64,000 nucleotides of DNA from Prevotella sp. (GTDB lineage: Bacteria; Bacteroidota; Bacteroidia; Bacteroidales; Bacteroidaceae). The notes beneath the pieces were generated by a model. It did not search any database, had not been told where the DNA came from, and saw only the letters and a list, made by a program, of their open reading frames with translations. This document shows positions 56,083 through 64,000 of the stretch, piece after piece. The translations under genes and the position numbers were made by a program. Positions within the stretch are counted from its first letter, which is position 1. Every line of letters begins with the position of its first letter. The stretch lies in contig JAEEXI010000001.1 of NCBI GenBank assembly GCA_016291495.1, forward strand, positions 124,001 to 188,000, in the 5' to 3' direction.

Positions 56083-58115
56083 AGACCTATTTTTATTTCT
56101 TGTTTTACAGGAATCTCTATTGCTTTCTCTCCAATGATCAGGGTTCCGCGTCCGCCGTCACTATAGACGGAGACTTCCTGTTGGCTCATCGTCACGTGTA
56201 TTTTGCCGAAAGGAGATGGGACGTCGCCTTCCATCCATTCTAAGTCGCCCAGAATGGGTTTGACGGTATACTCCTCGTAACCGGGTTTGGTAGGCTGAAC
56301 CCCCAGGTAATACTTGCCGATCAGGTAAATCGGGCTGGCTCCCCAAGCATGACAGAGACTTTTTCCGTAAGGCCGGCCATACATGGCGAGATGTTGCGTC
56401 CCCGTCTCTTCGGGGTTGTATTTCTCCCAAAACGAGGTCGCCCCCTCACGAAGCATACCCCCCCAGTAGTCGCGTATCTCCTGTAGGACCTGTGTCTGTA
56501 AATCGTCTATGCAGAGTGTTTCCAGTTCATAGAAACGCATATAGGGGGTCGTGATGGGGTCGATGGTAGGATTGAGCATCACGCTTTGCATGATTTCGCG
56601 ACGTTCTTCTTCATAGGCTAAGCCATAAAGGATGGCAAACATATTGGGGAACTTGGTAATCTGCTTGTTCATCTTTCCGTCCTCAATGGCATGATAGTAT
56701 GCCTTCTTCTCGTAGTTCCAGAAGGTCTGCTTAATCTTGTTGCGCAATTGTTCGGCTTTCACGCGGTAGTCGCTCTTGTTGATGCCCAATAGCTTGGCAC
56801 ATAGTGCCATCGTCTCCATAGCCTTCATGAGCAGGATCTGTTCGAAGCATAGCGTCCCACGCTTGTGCATGGGGAAATCTACCCAGTCCACGAAAATCCA
56901 GTCATCGGGTTGTCCCTCTGCCATACCGTCCTTGTTCAAGCGGCCTTCTACATAGTCCATGAGTGTCACCATACGGGACCACATCTCACGGACGAAGTCT
57001 ATGTCGGCAGTATACAGGTAGTAGTCGTGAATGGACTTAAACCAATAGAATGTATAGTCCATGATGGTATTGACATGAGCTGTTACAGGATCCTTGCCAC
57101 GCAACTGGCGGATGGTGCGCTTGACGCATTCGGTGTCGAAGCGGAGGTAGTAGTTCATCAGATACGACTGGATGGCATCACCACTCCATGTCCAGCGGTC
57201 ACGTTTGATGCCGTCCATGAAAAACTCGCGTGTGGTGAGGTCCATGGTGTAGGCGGCCACCTCCCAGATGCGGTTTATTTCTTCGTCAGAACAGCGGAAC
57301 GTGCCGCTTATATCCTTGTTGAAGGGAGCGTATTCGTAGTCCATCAGAACTTCGTCGAAAGTGGTACCTTCTTCTGCCTCGATGTAGACGAAACGGAAGG
57401 CTTTGGAGGACGCAGCAACGTCGTGACATAGTGGACTGGAGAGCACGTCGAGCGTCTCGCAGTGGTCCTTGTCGAGGGCTTCCTCGCGGCTTTCACCGTA
57501 ATAGATGTGGAGTGTGCCTTGGAGGTTCTTGATCTTTAGGTAACCGAAAGTCTCTCGTCCGAAGTCATAGAGGGTTCCGTTAGTTGCTATGGTATATTGA
57601 GATACTGGGTACTGTTCACTACGTTCTAGATGGTATTGCGAGGGGGACGTTTCAACGCTGTCGAAATTCCAAGAGGCGGCAGGTACGTAGATGCCGGAAC
57701 CGTGGGCAATACCGTTCTCGTCAATCCATATTTTGTCCTCATAGGTGGCAAGCCAAGTGGAATCCGTATGGATGGTTTCACCTTCGATGAAGAGGGCTGG
57801 GGGAGTTACTTGATTCCATACCTTGAGATTCAATTTATGCTTGCCTGGAGGTACTACAAACGTCTTGGGTTGTCCAAACTGCAGTTTGCCGTCGAGGGCA
57901 AGGTTGAACTGTCCCTCACAGGTAATGGTGATCGTCTCCTCTCTGTCGAGGTCGAACTCGTGAGAGAACTCCACCGTCACATAGTGTGAGTCCTGTTTCC
58001 AGAACGGAGGAAACATCGCTCCACGTTCCGTACGACGGTTGTTGAAGATATTACCCAGCCATATCTCAAAATCGCCAGGGTACCATATCCATGTAGCTTT
58101 ATTTCTTTCCTGCAT
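56079..58115 (-). CDS. Signal-less GH78-type alpha-L-rhamnosidase (BT1001-like)
   Basis: 678 aa without signal peptide; the conserved start MQERNKATWIWYPGDFEIWLGN excludes a missed leader. A short N-terminal sandwich precedes an (alpha/alpha)6 barrel with FMDGIKRDRWTWSGDAIQSY and REGATSFWEKYNP, followed by a C-terminal sandwich (VPSPFGKIHVTM). It is smaller than multidomain GH78 enzymes and probably cytoplasmic. Its start overlaps the GH141 gene by 17 bp and its stop overlaps the next start by 4 bp. The neighbours match the order BT1001-BT1002-BT1003. A cytoplasmic rhamnosidase implies that a rhamnose-containing RG-II oligosaccharide is imported. Confidence 0.82.
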   Translation of the reverse strand: MQERNKATWIWYPGDFEIWLGNIFNNRRTERGAMFPPFWKQDSHYVTVEFSHEFDLDREETITITCEGQFNLALDGKLQFGQPKTFVVPPGKHKLNLKVWNQVTPPALFIEGETIHTDSTWLATYEDKIWIDENGIAHGSGIYVPAASWNFDSVETSPSQYHLERSEQYPVSQYTIATNGTLYDFGRETFGYLKIKNLQGTLHIYYGESREEALDKDHCETLDVLSSPLCHDVAASSKAFRFVYIEAEEGTTFDEVLMDYEYAPFNKDISGTFRCSDEEINRIWEVAAYTMDLTTREFFMDGIKRDRWTWSGDAIQSYLMNYYLRFDTECVKRTIRQLRGKDPVTAHVNTIMDYTFYWFKSIHDYYLYTADIDFVREMWSRMVTLMDYVEGRLNKDGMAEGQPDDWIFVDWVDFPMHKRGTLCFEQILLMKAMETMALCAKLLGINKSDYRVKAEQLRNKIKQTFWNYEKKAYYHAIEDGKMNKQITKFPNMFAILYGLAYEEERREIMQSVMLNPTIDPITTPYMRFYELETLCIDDLQTQVLQEIRDYWGGMLREGATSFWEKYNPEETGTQHLAMYGRPYGKSLCHAWGASPIYLIGKYYLGVQPTKPGYEEYTVKPILGDLEWMEGDVPSPFGKIHVTMSQQEVSVYSDGGRGTLIIGEKAIEIPVKQEIKIGL

Positions 58116-59838
58116 TGTTCTTGATCTGTTCGCTTACCTGTGGTCCATTATTCTCCCAAATATTGCCGGGACCGTTGGCATTTTGGAGGTATTTCTCCTC
58201 AGGGGTCCAGTTATCACGGATAGTAATATTAGAAGACCCTTCGTCTGTATAGAGGTAGAACCAATGATTCGGGTCGTGTACATAACTCGGTTTTGCAATG
58301 TCACGCACCACATTCTCTGAGATGACAGTACCAGGCTGATTACCGAGGGTATAGATGCCGGCACAGTCATACATGTGTCGGGCATAGTCATAGATTAGGT
58401 TCGCATGAACCTTGTTGTCTTTCATGCAGACAAGGTCACGGTTCCATCCCCAACCTAATGATATTCCCGTATAACTGATATGATGGATGGTGTTATGCTC
58501 AATAGTGATGCCACTGACATAACCGGCTGCGATTGCCACACAGCCCCAGTCCTCGTTGGTGACATTGTAGAACTCCGACTGCTCGACGGCCTGACCAGTA
58601 CAAACTTCCCGGAAGTCTACTGGCTGGTAGGGGAGATGAGTCTCCAGTCCCTCCGGTGAGAACGACCCGCAAACATAGCCGTTCATGGCGATGTCAGTAA
58701 AAACGCAGTTTGTCGTTGTGCCACGACGACAGGCAATGACATAGTCCAGACCGGAACCTCCGAGGTGTTCGAAGCTACAGCCGTCGAAATTAATATCCTC
58801 CGTATATCGCATCTCTACGGCGGCATCAGCACGTCCGAGCCAACCCTGGTTATCGAGCTTGTGGTTGTTGGGACGGTCAATCTGTGGACGCAGTTTATAA
58901 GCTTCCGTCAGATACATACCAGCCTGCAAAGGAACATGCCCTTTCATAGATGGTCGCATCCAGGTGGTATGACTGAAGGTGACTCCCTTGATGTTAATAT
59001 TGCGTACAGGATGCTCTGCAGAGCCGATAAACTCCACCAAGGTTTCCTGTACGGGTACGACGGCCTCGCGGATTGTCTCACCGTCGCGAGGTTTATAGTA
59101 GAGCTTGTGCTCACGGATGTCATGATACCATTCTCCTGGTTCGTCAAGCAGTTCCTTGGCATTTGTCAGATAGAATGGGGACGGATGACCTGTATTGGGC
59201 GTCATGGGGGAGGGCCAGGGGTGCTTGAACTGTATGTTGGCTTCTGGATTGTGAAAACGGATGGCAGCTGAGTCGCCTTGTACGGTGATACTCTTGATGC
59301 GTAAGTTGGAGGTACACCACATCTCATGGAGGACCATTTCGGCATATGGGGCCTTCAAAATATTGTCAACCGCCTTCTTGGGCACCCACAACACTTGTTT
59401 TTGCTTGTCGTAGGTCATGATGCGGTGCATCTGTTCGAAGTCACTCACATCACGGGCTCTTATTGCTTTCTTTCCATTGACCCATAACTGACGGAAGTCG
59501 ATGGGATGACCGTTGAAGTCGGGTACATCTGCCACCAAGAGCTTACCTTCTTTTCTCCAGTTTCTAATCTCCATACCACCACTGATGACGGCATTTTCTC
59601 CCTGTATTGTCAGTCCACTGTCCTCTGGGCGTAGCCGTAGCGGTTCATAGAGACGGTAAGTGCCGGCACTCAGGTGAATCGTTACAGCCGTTGCCTGTCC
59701 TAATCTCTTCGCCTCACGAGCCTTCTGTATGGCCTTTGCCAGAGAGGAGTCGGGTGTTATATAAAAGTCCGATAGGGACGCATATGCTGATGCGCCCCTA
59801 ACTAATAGTCCAAATAGGATGATGGTGATTTTTCTCAT
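58099..59838 (-). CDS. GH141 right-handed beta-helix alpha-L-fucosidase (BT1002-like)
   Basis: 579 aa with signal peptide (MRKITIILFGLLVRGASA). The mature protein is one long parallel beta helix: AIQKAREAKRLGQATAVTIHLSAGTYRL, RLRPEDSGLTIQG, GHVPLQAGMYLTEAYKL, TNEDWGCVAIAAGYVSG, SLGWGWN, GIYTLGNQPG. BT1002, founder of GH141, releases alpha-L-fucose from RG-II chain A, and the flanking genes (signal-less GH78, GH127) agree with BT1001 and BT1003. It is 4 bp from the GH127 stop. The paralogue at 31191 shares the core motifs but lacks several loops, so the two probably differ in substrate. Confidence 0.82.
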   Translation of the reverse strand: MRKITIILFGLLVRGASAYASLSDFYITPDSSLAKAIQKAREAKRLGQATAVTIHLSAGTYRLYEPLRLRPEDSGLTIQGENAVISGGMEIRNWRKEGKLLVADVPDFNGHPIDFRQLWVNGKKAIRARDVSDFEQMHRIMTYDKQKQVLWVPKKAVDNILKAPYAEMVLHEMWCTSNLRIKSITVQGDSAAIRFHNPEANIQFKHPWPSPMTPNTGHPSPFYLTNAKELLDEPGEWYHDIREHKLYYKPRDGETIREAVVPVQETLVEFIGSAEHPVRNINIKGVTFSHTTWMRPSMKGHVPLQAGMYLTEAYKLRPQIDRPNNHKLDNQGWLGRADAAVEMRYTEDINFDGCSFEHLGGSGLDYVIACRRGTTTNCVFTDIAMNGYVCGSFSPEGLETHLPYQPVDFREVCTGQAVEQSEFYNVTNEDWGCVAIAAGYVSGITIEHNTIHHISYTGISLGWGWNRDLVCMKDNKVHANLIYDYARHMYDCAGIYTLGNQPGTVISENVVRDIAKPSYVHDPNHWFYLYTDEGSSNITIRDNWTPEEKYLQNANGPGNIWENNGPQVSEQIKNNAGKK

Positions 59839-59842
59839 AATG

Positions 59843-61897
59843 TTATCGTGCTAATGGCAACCAAAGAGACATGTCCTGAATGCCCCGGTTGTCCCAGGCA
59901 TAGTAGGGAATGAGTCGTATCTTTACTTTCTTCTTGGTAGTGGGATGCACTTCCCGATAGAGCGTCTGGTTGTCCCAGTTCTCCTGATTCACGAGGACTG
60001 CCTCACCTTCCAGTACCGTCATCTCATGACCACAGAGAGTCATCTTCTGTTCTGTAAACTGTATGTCGGCAGGAATGGCAATATCGTTGATGCGGTAGCC
60101 GCCCTCGATATCCTCGCCTTCAAGACAGTAGACGATAGGGCCGCGCTGTACGGCAATCTGGTTTTTCGCCTCTTCGACCAATGGGTTCGCCTCTATCAGT
60201 CGGGGACGCATGTCAAAGTTCATCTCGATGACATCCCCTTTCTTCCATTTGCGGGAGATGTCTAGGTCAGCTGTTTCACCGTTCACCTTTACCGTATATT
60301 GTCCTGCCCATTCGGGCTTGTGTAACTTAACGGTTGATAGGTTCTTGGCATTCTTGATGGTCAGTGTGACCTTGCCGTCCCACGGGTAGTTGGTCGTCTG
60401 TTCCAATTCCAGGTCTTTGGTCTTCAACACGTTTTGTCCGTAGAGGTTGACATATAGTGTGTTTCCGTTAACAGCATAAGCATATTCCTGTGCCTCGCAG
60501 AGTGTGCGCAACGTATTTGGCGGACAGCAGAAGCAGGTAATGTAATGCTGACGATGCTTCGGCCATCGCATCACATAGGGAAACTCCTTCGTGCGACGCA
60601 GCGCTTCCGTATAGAAGAAGTCCTTGCCATCGAGGGAGATTCCTGAGAGGATGCCGTTATATAGTTCATTTTCGATGTTGTCGATATACTTGCTGTCACC
60701 TGTCGTTTGGAACATACGCCAGGAGAAAAGCATCATACCAATTTGGGCACATATCTCGTTATGGGCAGCCTCCTGTGGCAACTGGAACTGTCGTCCATAA
60801 GCCTGATGAATCTGTTGGATGGAAGGCTGGTTGTAGGTGGTACCGTCAGGTGACACTCCGTCGTAGAGGGCACCACACCCACCCATAATGTATATCTTAT
60901 GCTGGATGATATCATCCCAGATGGCAGAGAGGTTCTTCATCAACTGTTCCTCACCTGTCTCCGCATAGAGGTCGGCAACACCGGCATAGAGGTAGTTGGC
61001 GCGGACGGCATGTCCCATCGCCTCATACTGGTCGCGGAACTTATGGCGGTCCTGGTTATGGTCCTCACCGTTCGTCACGCTGTCGCGAATGGCAATCAAG
61101 CCCTTGGCCAGCGTGAGGTATTTCTCATCACCCGTCTCCCGGTACATCTCTGCAGCCCCCATATAGTGGGAAGGACAGATGGCATTACGGGACAGTTCCG
61201 CAGCATCATTGGTCAGGAAGTTATAGAGGAAGTCAGCGGCCTTCTTACCACAGTTAAATAAGCTCGTCTTCCCTGTAGCACGCTTGTGGATGATACCTGC
61301 CGTCATCAGATGTCCGAGGTTATAGGTTTCGAAGTTCAGACGGGAGGCAAAGGCGTGCTTTTGGTCTTTTCCAATCTCGATGCCTGCTGCATTCTCCGTG
61401 TTAGCATGGGAGTCGATGCCTGCATTACGTTCCGAGATGACGACGGGGGTATGAATGTAACCGTCGTTGCGCTGAGCCAGTGCTACCTGTTCAATGAATT
61501 TATCCATCAAGGCATCAATCTTCGGATCCTTAGTGATAGCATAAACGGCAGCACATGCCTCCAGCCATTTATACATGTCACCATCATGGAAGGGAGGACC
61601 ATGGTGCTTGCCTTTTACCGTTCCTGCAGCCACCTCAAAGTTGCGGAAACCGTTGCTGCCGTGCAGTCCCATGTCATTGATGATCTCCCAGGGAGTGTTC
61701 CAAGTGTTCCACATGTCCCAGATGCCTGTGGTGGATAGCATACTGAAACGGTCACCCCAAAAGCCTCCAGTCCATTTAACGGCTCCTAAAGGCGTATTCT
61801 TCATACGAGCCTGACGACTGTTACTCATGTCTGTCAGTCCCTGTGCCGTTGCTACGGTAGCGCAGCACAGCATGATGGCAACAATCAGTTTTCTCAT
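59843..61897 (-). CDS. GH127 hydrolase, probable aceric acid hydrolase (BT1003-like)
   Basis: 684 aa with signal peptide (MRKLIVAIMLCCATVATAQ). The (alpha/alpha)6 barrel (about 45-470) and C-terminal sandwiches fit GH127. Motifs include AAHNEICAQIGMMLFSWRM, holding the conserved Glu, and the zinc/nucleophile cysteine block TCFCCPPNTLR. Typical GH127 members are beta-L-arabinofuranosidases, but the RG-II locus member BT1003 was reported to release aceric acid from chain B. Gene order makes that the preferred activity here. The start overlaps the TIM/DUF3826 stop by four bases. Confidence 0.83.
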   Translation of the reverse strand: MRKLIVAIMLCCATVATAQGLTDMSNSRQARMKNTPLGAVKWTGGFWGDRFSMLSTTGIWDMWNTWNTPWEIINDMGLHGSNGFRNFEVAAGTVKGKHHGPPFHDGDMYKWLEACAAVYAITKDPKIDALMDKFIEQVALAQRNDGYIHTPVVISERNAGIDSHANTENAAGIEIGKDQKHAFASRLNFETYNLGHLMTAGIIHKRATGKTSLFNCGKKAADFLYNFLTNDAAELSRNAICPSHYMGAAEMYRETGDEKYLTLAKGLIAIRDSVTNGEDHNQDRHKFRDQYEAMGHAVRANYLYAGVADLYAETGEEQLMKNLSAIWDDIIQHKIYIMGGCGALYDGVSPDGTTYNQPSIQQIHQAYGRQFQLPQEAAHNEICAQIGMMLFSWRMFQTTGDSKYIDNIENELYNGILSGISLDGKDFFYTEALRRTKEFPYVMRWPKHRQHYITCFCCPPNTLRTLCEAQEYAYAVNGNTLYVNLYGQNVLKTKDLELEQTTNYPWDGKVTLTIKNAKNLSTVKLHKPEWAGQYTVKVNGETADLDISRKWKKGDVIEMNFDMRPRLIEANPLVEEAKNQIAVQRGPIVYCLEGEDIEGGYRINDIAIPADIQFTEQKMTLCGHEMTVLEGEAVLVNQENWDNQTLYREVHPTTKKKVKIRLIPYYAWDNRGIQDMSLWLPLAR

Positions 61898-63351
61898 ATC
61901 TTTCCTCCTCTTGCTTTTATTCGTTCATACCATGCCTCACGTTCCTTGACTAAATCATAGCCTCGTTTCGTCAGGTAGTTGTTGATACGTCCCTTGTATT
62001 TCCCGAATACCTCATGTTTTTTCTTTGAACTCTCTGCGTCGATGGCAAGTTCACGCGCTTCTATCAGCCAGGCAAGAATCTGTGCCTTCTCCTCTTCCTT
62101 CAAGGTGGGGATCATGTCACAATGTGCCTCATAGGTCACCTTCACCACGTTGAAGGTCATCACGTCCTTAACTCGCTCTATCTCCTGTGGTTTCAGGTAC
62201 ATCGACAGGTCGGCATCGAAACCGAAGTGGGAACGATATAGTTTCGAGTCACATTGTGCCTCAGCGAGTTTCTTGTCCGTCTTCTTCACAGAGTCACGTT
62301 CGGCATAGATGTCATTGAGTTTGAAATAGCGGTTGGCAACAATGACCAATACGTTCTGTCCCAATGGAGTCCATGTGATCCCCAACTCATCGGTGGCTTT
62401 CCTTGCCCGTCCGATGATGGTCTCCACATATTTGCTGTCACGTCCGGCAATGTCTATCCGTACATCAGGGACAGGGTAGGAGTTAAACGTCTCTTTCAGG
62501 TACATGACGTTATTGCCGTAGTTCATCTTGACATTATGTACCATTTTCACGTCACGGCTTCGCTCTACGAACAGCCATCCGCTCCAGTCCATCTCATCGA
62601 GGGTCTGTTTGATGAGTGGCAGATTGATGGCAGGGTCATTACGCAGGCATACACTGTCAGTATTCGAGGCATGGATGGCACAGATATTCCTGGCACCCAA
62701 CTTTTTCATGTCTTTGACGATGTCCCATCCGTTCTCTATGATGGTTTGCCACTTATAGAAGATGGCAATGCCGTCACTTTTGATTTCTTTCAGCAGTTTC
62801 AGGTTGCCTGCAGCATCTAGCGGGGTGTCGATGCCGACTACGACGCCATGTGTCTTAGCAGCCTCACCGATGGCATGCAGGCGGTTGACAATCTCCTTCC
62901 GCTTCGTCTTGTCGGTGGTCCAGTCGTTGCCACATCCGCCTAATGGCAGGAAGGCAACTTTGACATCTCCCATACGCTTCATGGTTTCGAAACAGTCTTC
63001 CATCAAGGCGAGGTAGTTGTCGCGTTGGGTCAGGTCCTGTCCGTAGAATCCGCTCATGGCAATGGCTCCGATACGTATATTCAGACTGTCGGCTGTGTGT
63101 TTGAAGAAAGCTGCGGTCTTTGCATCACGCATCTTGTTGTCGAACATCTCACGCTTGCCAAGTCCGCCCATGTCCATCTCTACACCGTCACATGCCAAAT
63201 CCTTAGCGAGTTGGAACTCACCCAGTTTCTGACGTTTCAGAACCATCCAATCGCAGACTCCCACCTGATAACGTTCTTGTGCCATGAGGGTGTCAAGGCA
63301 TGAGAAACCGCATGCTATAAAGGAAAAAAGGAAAATACGTAGTTTGTTCAT
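61894..63351 (-). CDS. Fusion of an AP-endonuclease-2/sugar isomerase-like TIM barrel with a DUF3826-like domain
   Basis: 485 aa with a probable signal peptide (MNKLRIFLFSFIACGFSCLDTLMAQ; SCLD could also be read as a lipobox). Residues about 28-285 resemble xylose isomerase-like TIM barrels (GVCDWMVLKR, DGVEMDMGG, FLPLGGCGNDW, VGIDTPLDAAGNLKLL, ICAIHASNTDSVCL, FVERSRD). Residues about 290-485 fit DUF3826, a helical family of Bacteroidetes pectin loci (IIGRARKATDELGITWTPLGQNVLVIVANRYFKLNDIYAERD). Exported relatives of sugar isomerases/epimerases are common in glycan loci but mostly uncharacterised. It is the first gene of the seven-gene operon, 18 bp after a 46-aa ORF. Activity is unknown. Confidence 0.72.
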   Translation of the reverse strand: MNKLRIFLFSFIACGFSCLDTLMAQERYQVGVCDWMVLKRQKLGEFQLAKDLACDGVEMDMGGLGKREMFDNKMRDAKTAAFFKHTADSLNIRIGAIAMSGFYGQDLTQRDNYLALMEDCFETMKRMGDVKVAFLPLGGCGNDWTTDKTKRKEIVNRLHAIGEAAKTHGVVVGIDTPLDAAGNLKLLKEIKSDGIAIFYKWQTIIENGWDIVKDMKKLGARNICAIHASNTDSVCLRNDPAINLPLIKQTLDEMDWSGWLFVERSRDVKMVHNVKMNYGNNVMYLKETFNSYPVPDVRIDIAGRDSKYVETIIGRARKATDELGITWTPLGQNVLVIVANRYFKLNDIYAERDSVKKTDKKLAEAQCDSKLYRSHFGFDADLSMYLKPQEIERVKDVMTFNVVKVTYEAHCDMIPTLKEEEKAQILAWLIEARELAIDAESSKKKHEVFGKYKGRINNYLTKRGYDLVKEREAWYERIKARGGKI

Positions 63352-63369
63352 ATGTGGTTTGGATTATCT

Positions 63370-63510
63370 CTAATTTAATGCTACCGACTGGTGAATAGCA
63401 ACAATTATCCGCATCTTCAGCTCTTCCTTTTCTTCTTTAGAAAGAGGCTGGAGAGACGGGATAAAAGAATAGAGGCGTTTTTTCTTCTTGCTATCTCCTT
63501 TTGTTGCCAT
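63370..63510 (-). CDS. 46-aa basic/amphipathic ORF downstream of the ECF sigma factor
   Basis: Too short for the ORF track: MATKGDSKKKKRLYSFIPSLQPLSKEEKEELKMRIIVAIHQ... then stop. It lies 58 bp after the sigma-factor stop and 18 bp before the TIM/DUF3826 start, on the same strand. The lysine-rich start and helical, charged second half (LSKEEKEELKMRIIVAI) look protein-like and not random. I do not recognise the family. It may be a sigma-associated small protein or a chance ORF. Confidence 0.5.
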   Translation of the reverse strand: MATKGDSKKKKRLYSFIPSLQPLSKEEKEELKMRIIVAIHQSVALN

Positions 63511-63568
63511 TATCACCTGTTTATTTAAGGACGGAATAATGGCATTGGTGTAACCAAAGGAAAGGCTT

Positions 63569-64000
63569 TTATACGTTCTGTGTCATCTGTCCTGTATATT
63601 CACGGAGCCGACTGATACTTCGGTGCATCAGGTTACGCACGCTCTGATAGTTGATGCCCATGATACGGCAGATGTCTTCGTATTTCCGTTGCTCGATATA
63701 GTACAGGTTGATGATCTGACGCTGACGGGGCGACAACTTCTCGAAGAATTTCTCCACATTGTTTGTGAGTTCCTGTTGCTGTTCCATCCGTTCCTGGTTA
63801 TATTCCTCGTATTCGGCAACAGCCTGCATATTGGCATCATTGACCTCGTCACCAGTAATCTTGCCGTTGCGGCGGAATTCGTCATGGATACGGTTGCGCA
63901 GGGAGATAAAGAGATAACTATCCACGTTGTCTATCGGTCCCAGATTCTCCCGTCGGGTAAAAAGTTTCACAAAGACGTCCTGTATGCAGTCCTTGAGCAT
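63569..64000 (-). CDS. ECF-type RNA polymerase sigma factor (5' end outside window)
   Basis: 143 codons are visible. The ATG at the edge is probably internal, because the sequence begins within region 2 (LKDCIQDVFVKLF, core-binding and -10 recognition) and lacks the normal 40-60 preceding residues. Region 2.4-like DSYLFISLRNRIHDEFRR, a charged linker, then region 4 (LSPRQRQIINLYYIEQRKYEDICRIMGINYQSVRNLMHRSISRLRE), the -35-binding helix-turn-helix. ECF factors with FecR-type anti-sigma partners often control SusCD loci in Bacteroidetes, but no anti-sigma or SusC gene is visible here. Its place directly upstream of the GH127-GH138 operon suggests either a regulator of that operon or simply the border of the glycan region. 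Confidence 0.88.
   Translation of the reverse strand: MLKDCIQDVFVKLFTRRENLGPIDNVDSYLFISLRNRIHDEFRRNGKITGDEVNDANMQAVAEYEEYNQERMEQQQELTNNVEKFFEKLSPRQRQIINLYYIEQRKYEDICRIMGINYQSVRNLMHRSISRLREYTGQMTQNV

Overview
The window looks like a chromosomal stretch of a Bacteroidales bacterium, most likely a Prevotella/Segatella-type gut or rumen species. This rests on Bacteroidetes promoters (TTTG ... TAnnTTTG), lipoprotein and Sec signal peptides on most hydrolases, DUF4957/DUF5123, DUF4038, DUF5703 and DUF3826 families, a C-terminal tail (GQRV...NGKKVVVK) common in Prevotella secreted proteins, and tightly packed carbohydrate-active gene runs. Almost the whole window is devoted to pectin, specifically to the complex side chains of rhamnogalacturonan II (RG-II). 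Family assignments come from motifs and from gene order resembling the RG-II loci of Bacteroides thetaiotaomicron (BT0983-BT1021) as I remember them; no database search was possible.

Layout. (1) 1-6467, minus strand: pectate lyase PL1, split transketolase (aptA, aptB), FGGY kinase (aplK) and an L-fucose isomerase-like protein (apsI, running off the left edge). Together these match the D-apiose catabolic pathway; apiose anchors RG-II chains A and B. (2) 6468-6957: a divergent regulatory region with two 11-bp tandem arrays and an operator-like palindrome. (3) 6958-10557, plus: large secreted DUF4957/DUF5123 repeat protein. (4) 10719-26677, plus operon from a good promoter: GH43-like/GH143-like/GH142-like fusion, CE19-like pectin methylesterase, GH95, GH140 apiosidase, GH78-sialidase-like fusion, GH2. 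(5) 26803-27204: a small lipoprotein with its own promoter and terminator. (6) 44403 down to 27313, minus operon: GH2, GH106, sialate O-acetylesterase-like, DUF5703(GH139-like)-GH78 fusion, GH141-like, GH31 without signal peptide, and a sodium:solute symporter. (7) 44511-46954, plus: DapA/NanA-family aldolase translationally coupled to a second sodium symporter. (8) 63351 down to 46958, minus operon: TIM-barrel/DUF3826 fusion, GH127, GH141, GH78 without signal peptide, GH138-like, GH137-GH2-malectin fusion, LacZ-type GH2. Its order parallels BT1003-BT1002-BT1001-BT0997-BT0996. (9) 63370-64000, minus: a 46-aa ORF and a 5'-truncated ECF sigma factor directly upstream of that operon.

How it works together: secreted and periplasmic GH/CE enzymes take RG-II chains A-D apart. 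Two symporters plus signal-less GH31/GH78 enzymes suggest that some small products are imported and finished in the cytoplasm. The aldolase could split a released 2-keto-3-deoxy acid (Kdo or Dha), and the apiose operon feeds apiose into the pentose phosphate pathway. No SusC/SusD pair or hybrid two-component regulator lies in the window.

The DNA itself is unusual. At least a dozen period-7 tandem arrays, six short palindromes with 3-nt loops, and 9/18-, 11-, 21-, 22- and 24-bp repeats occur both between genes and, in frame, inside the enzymes.
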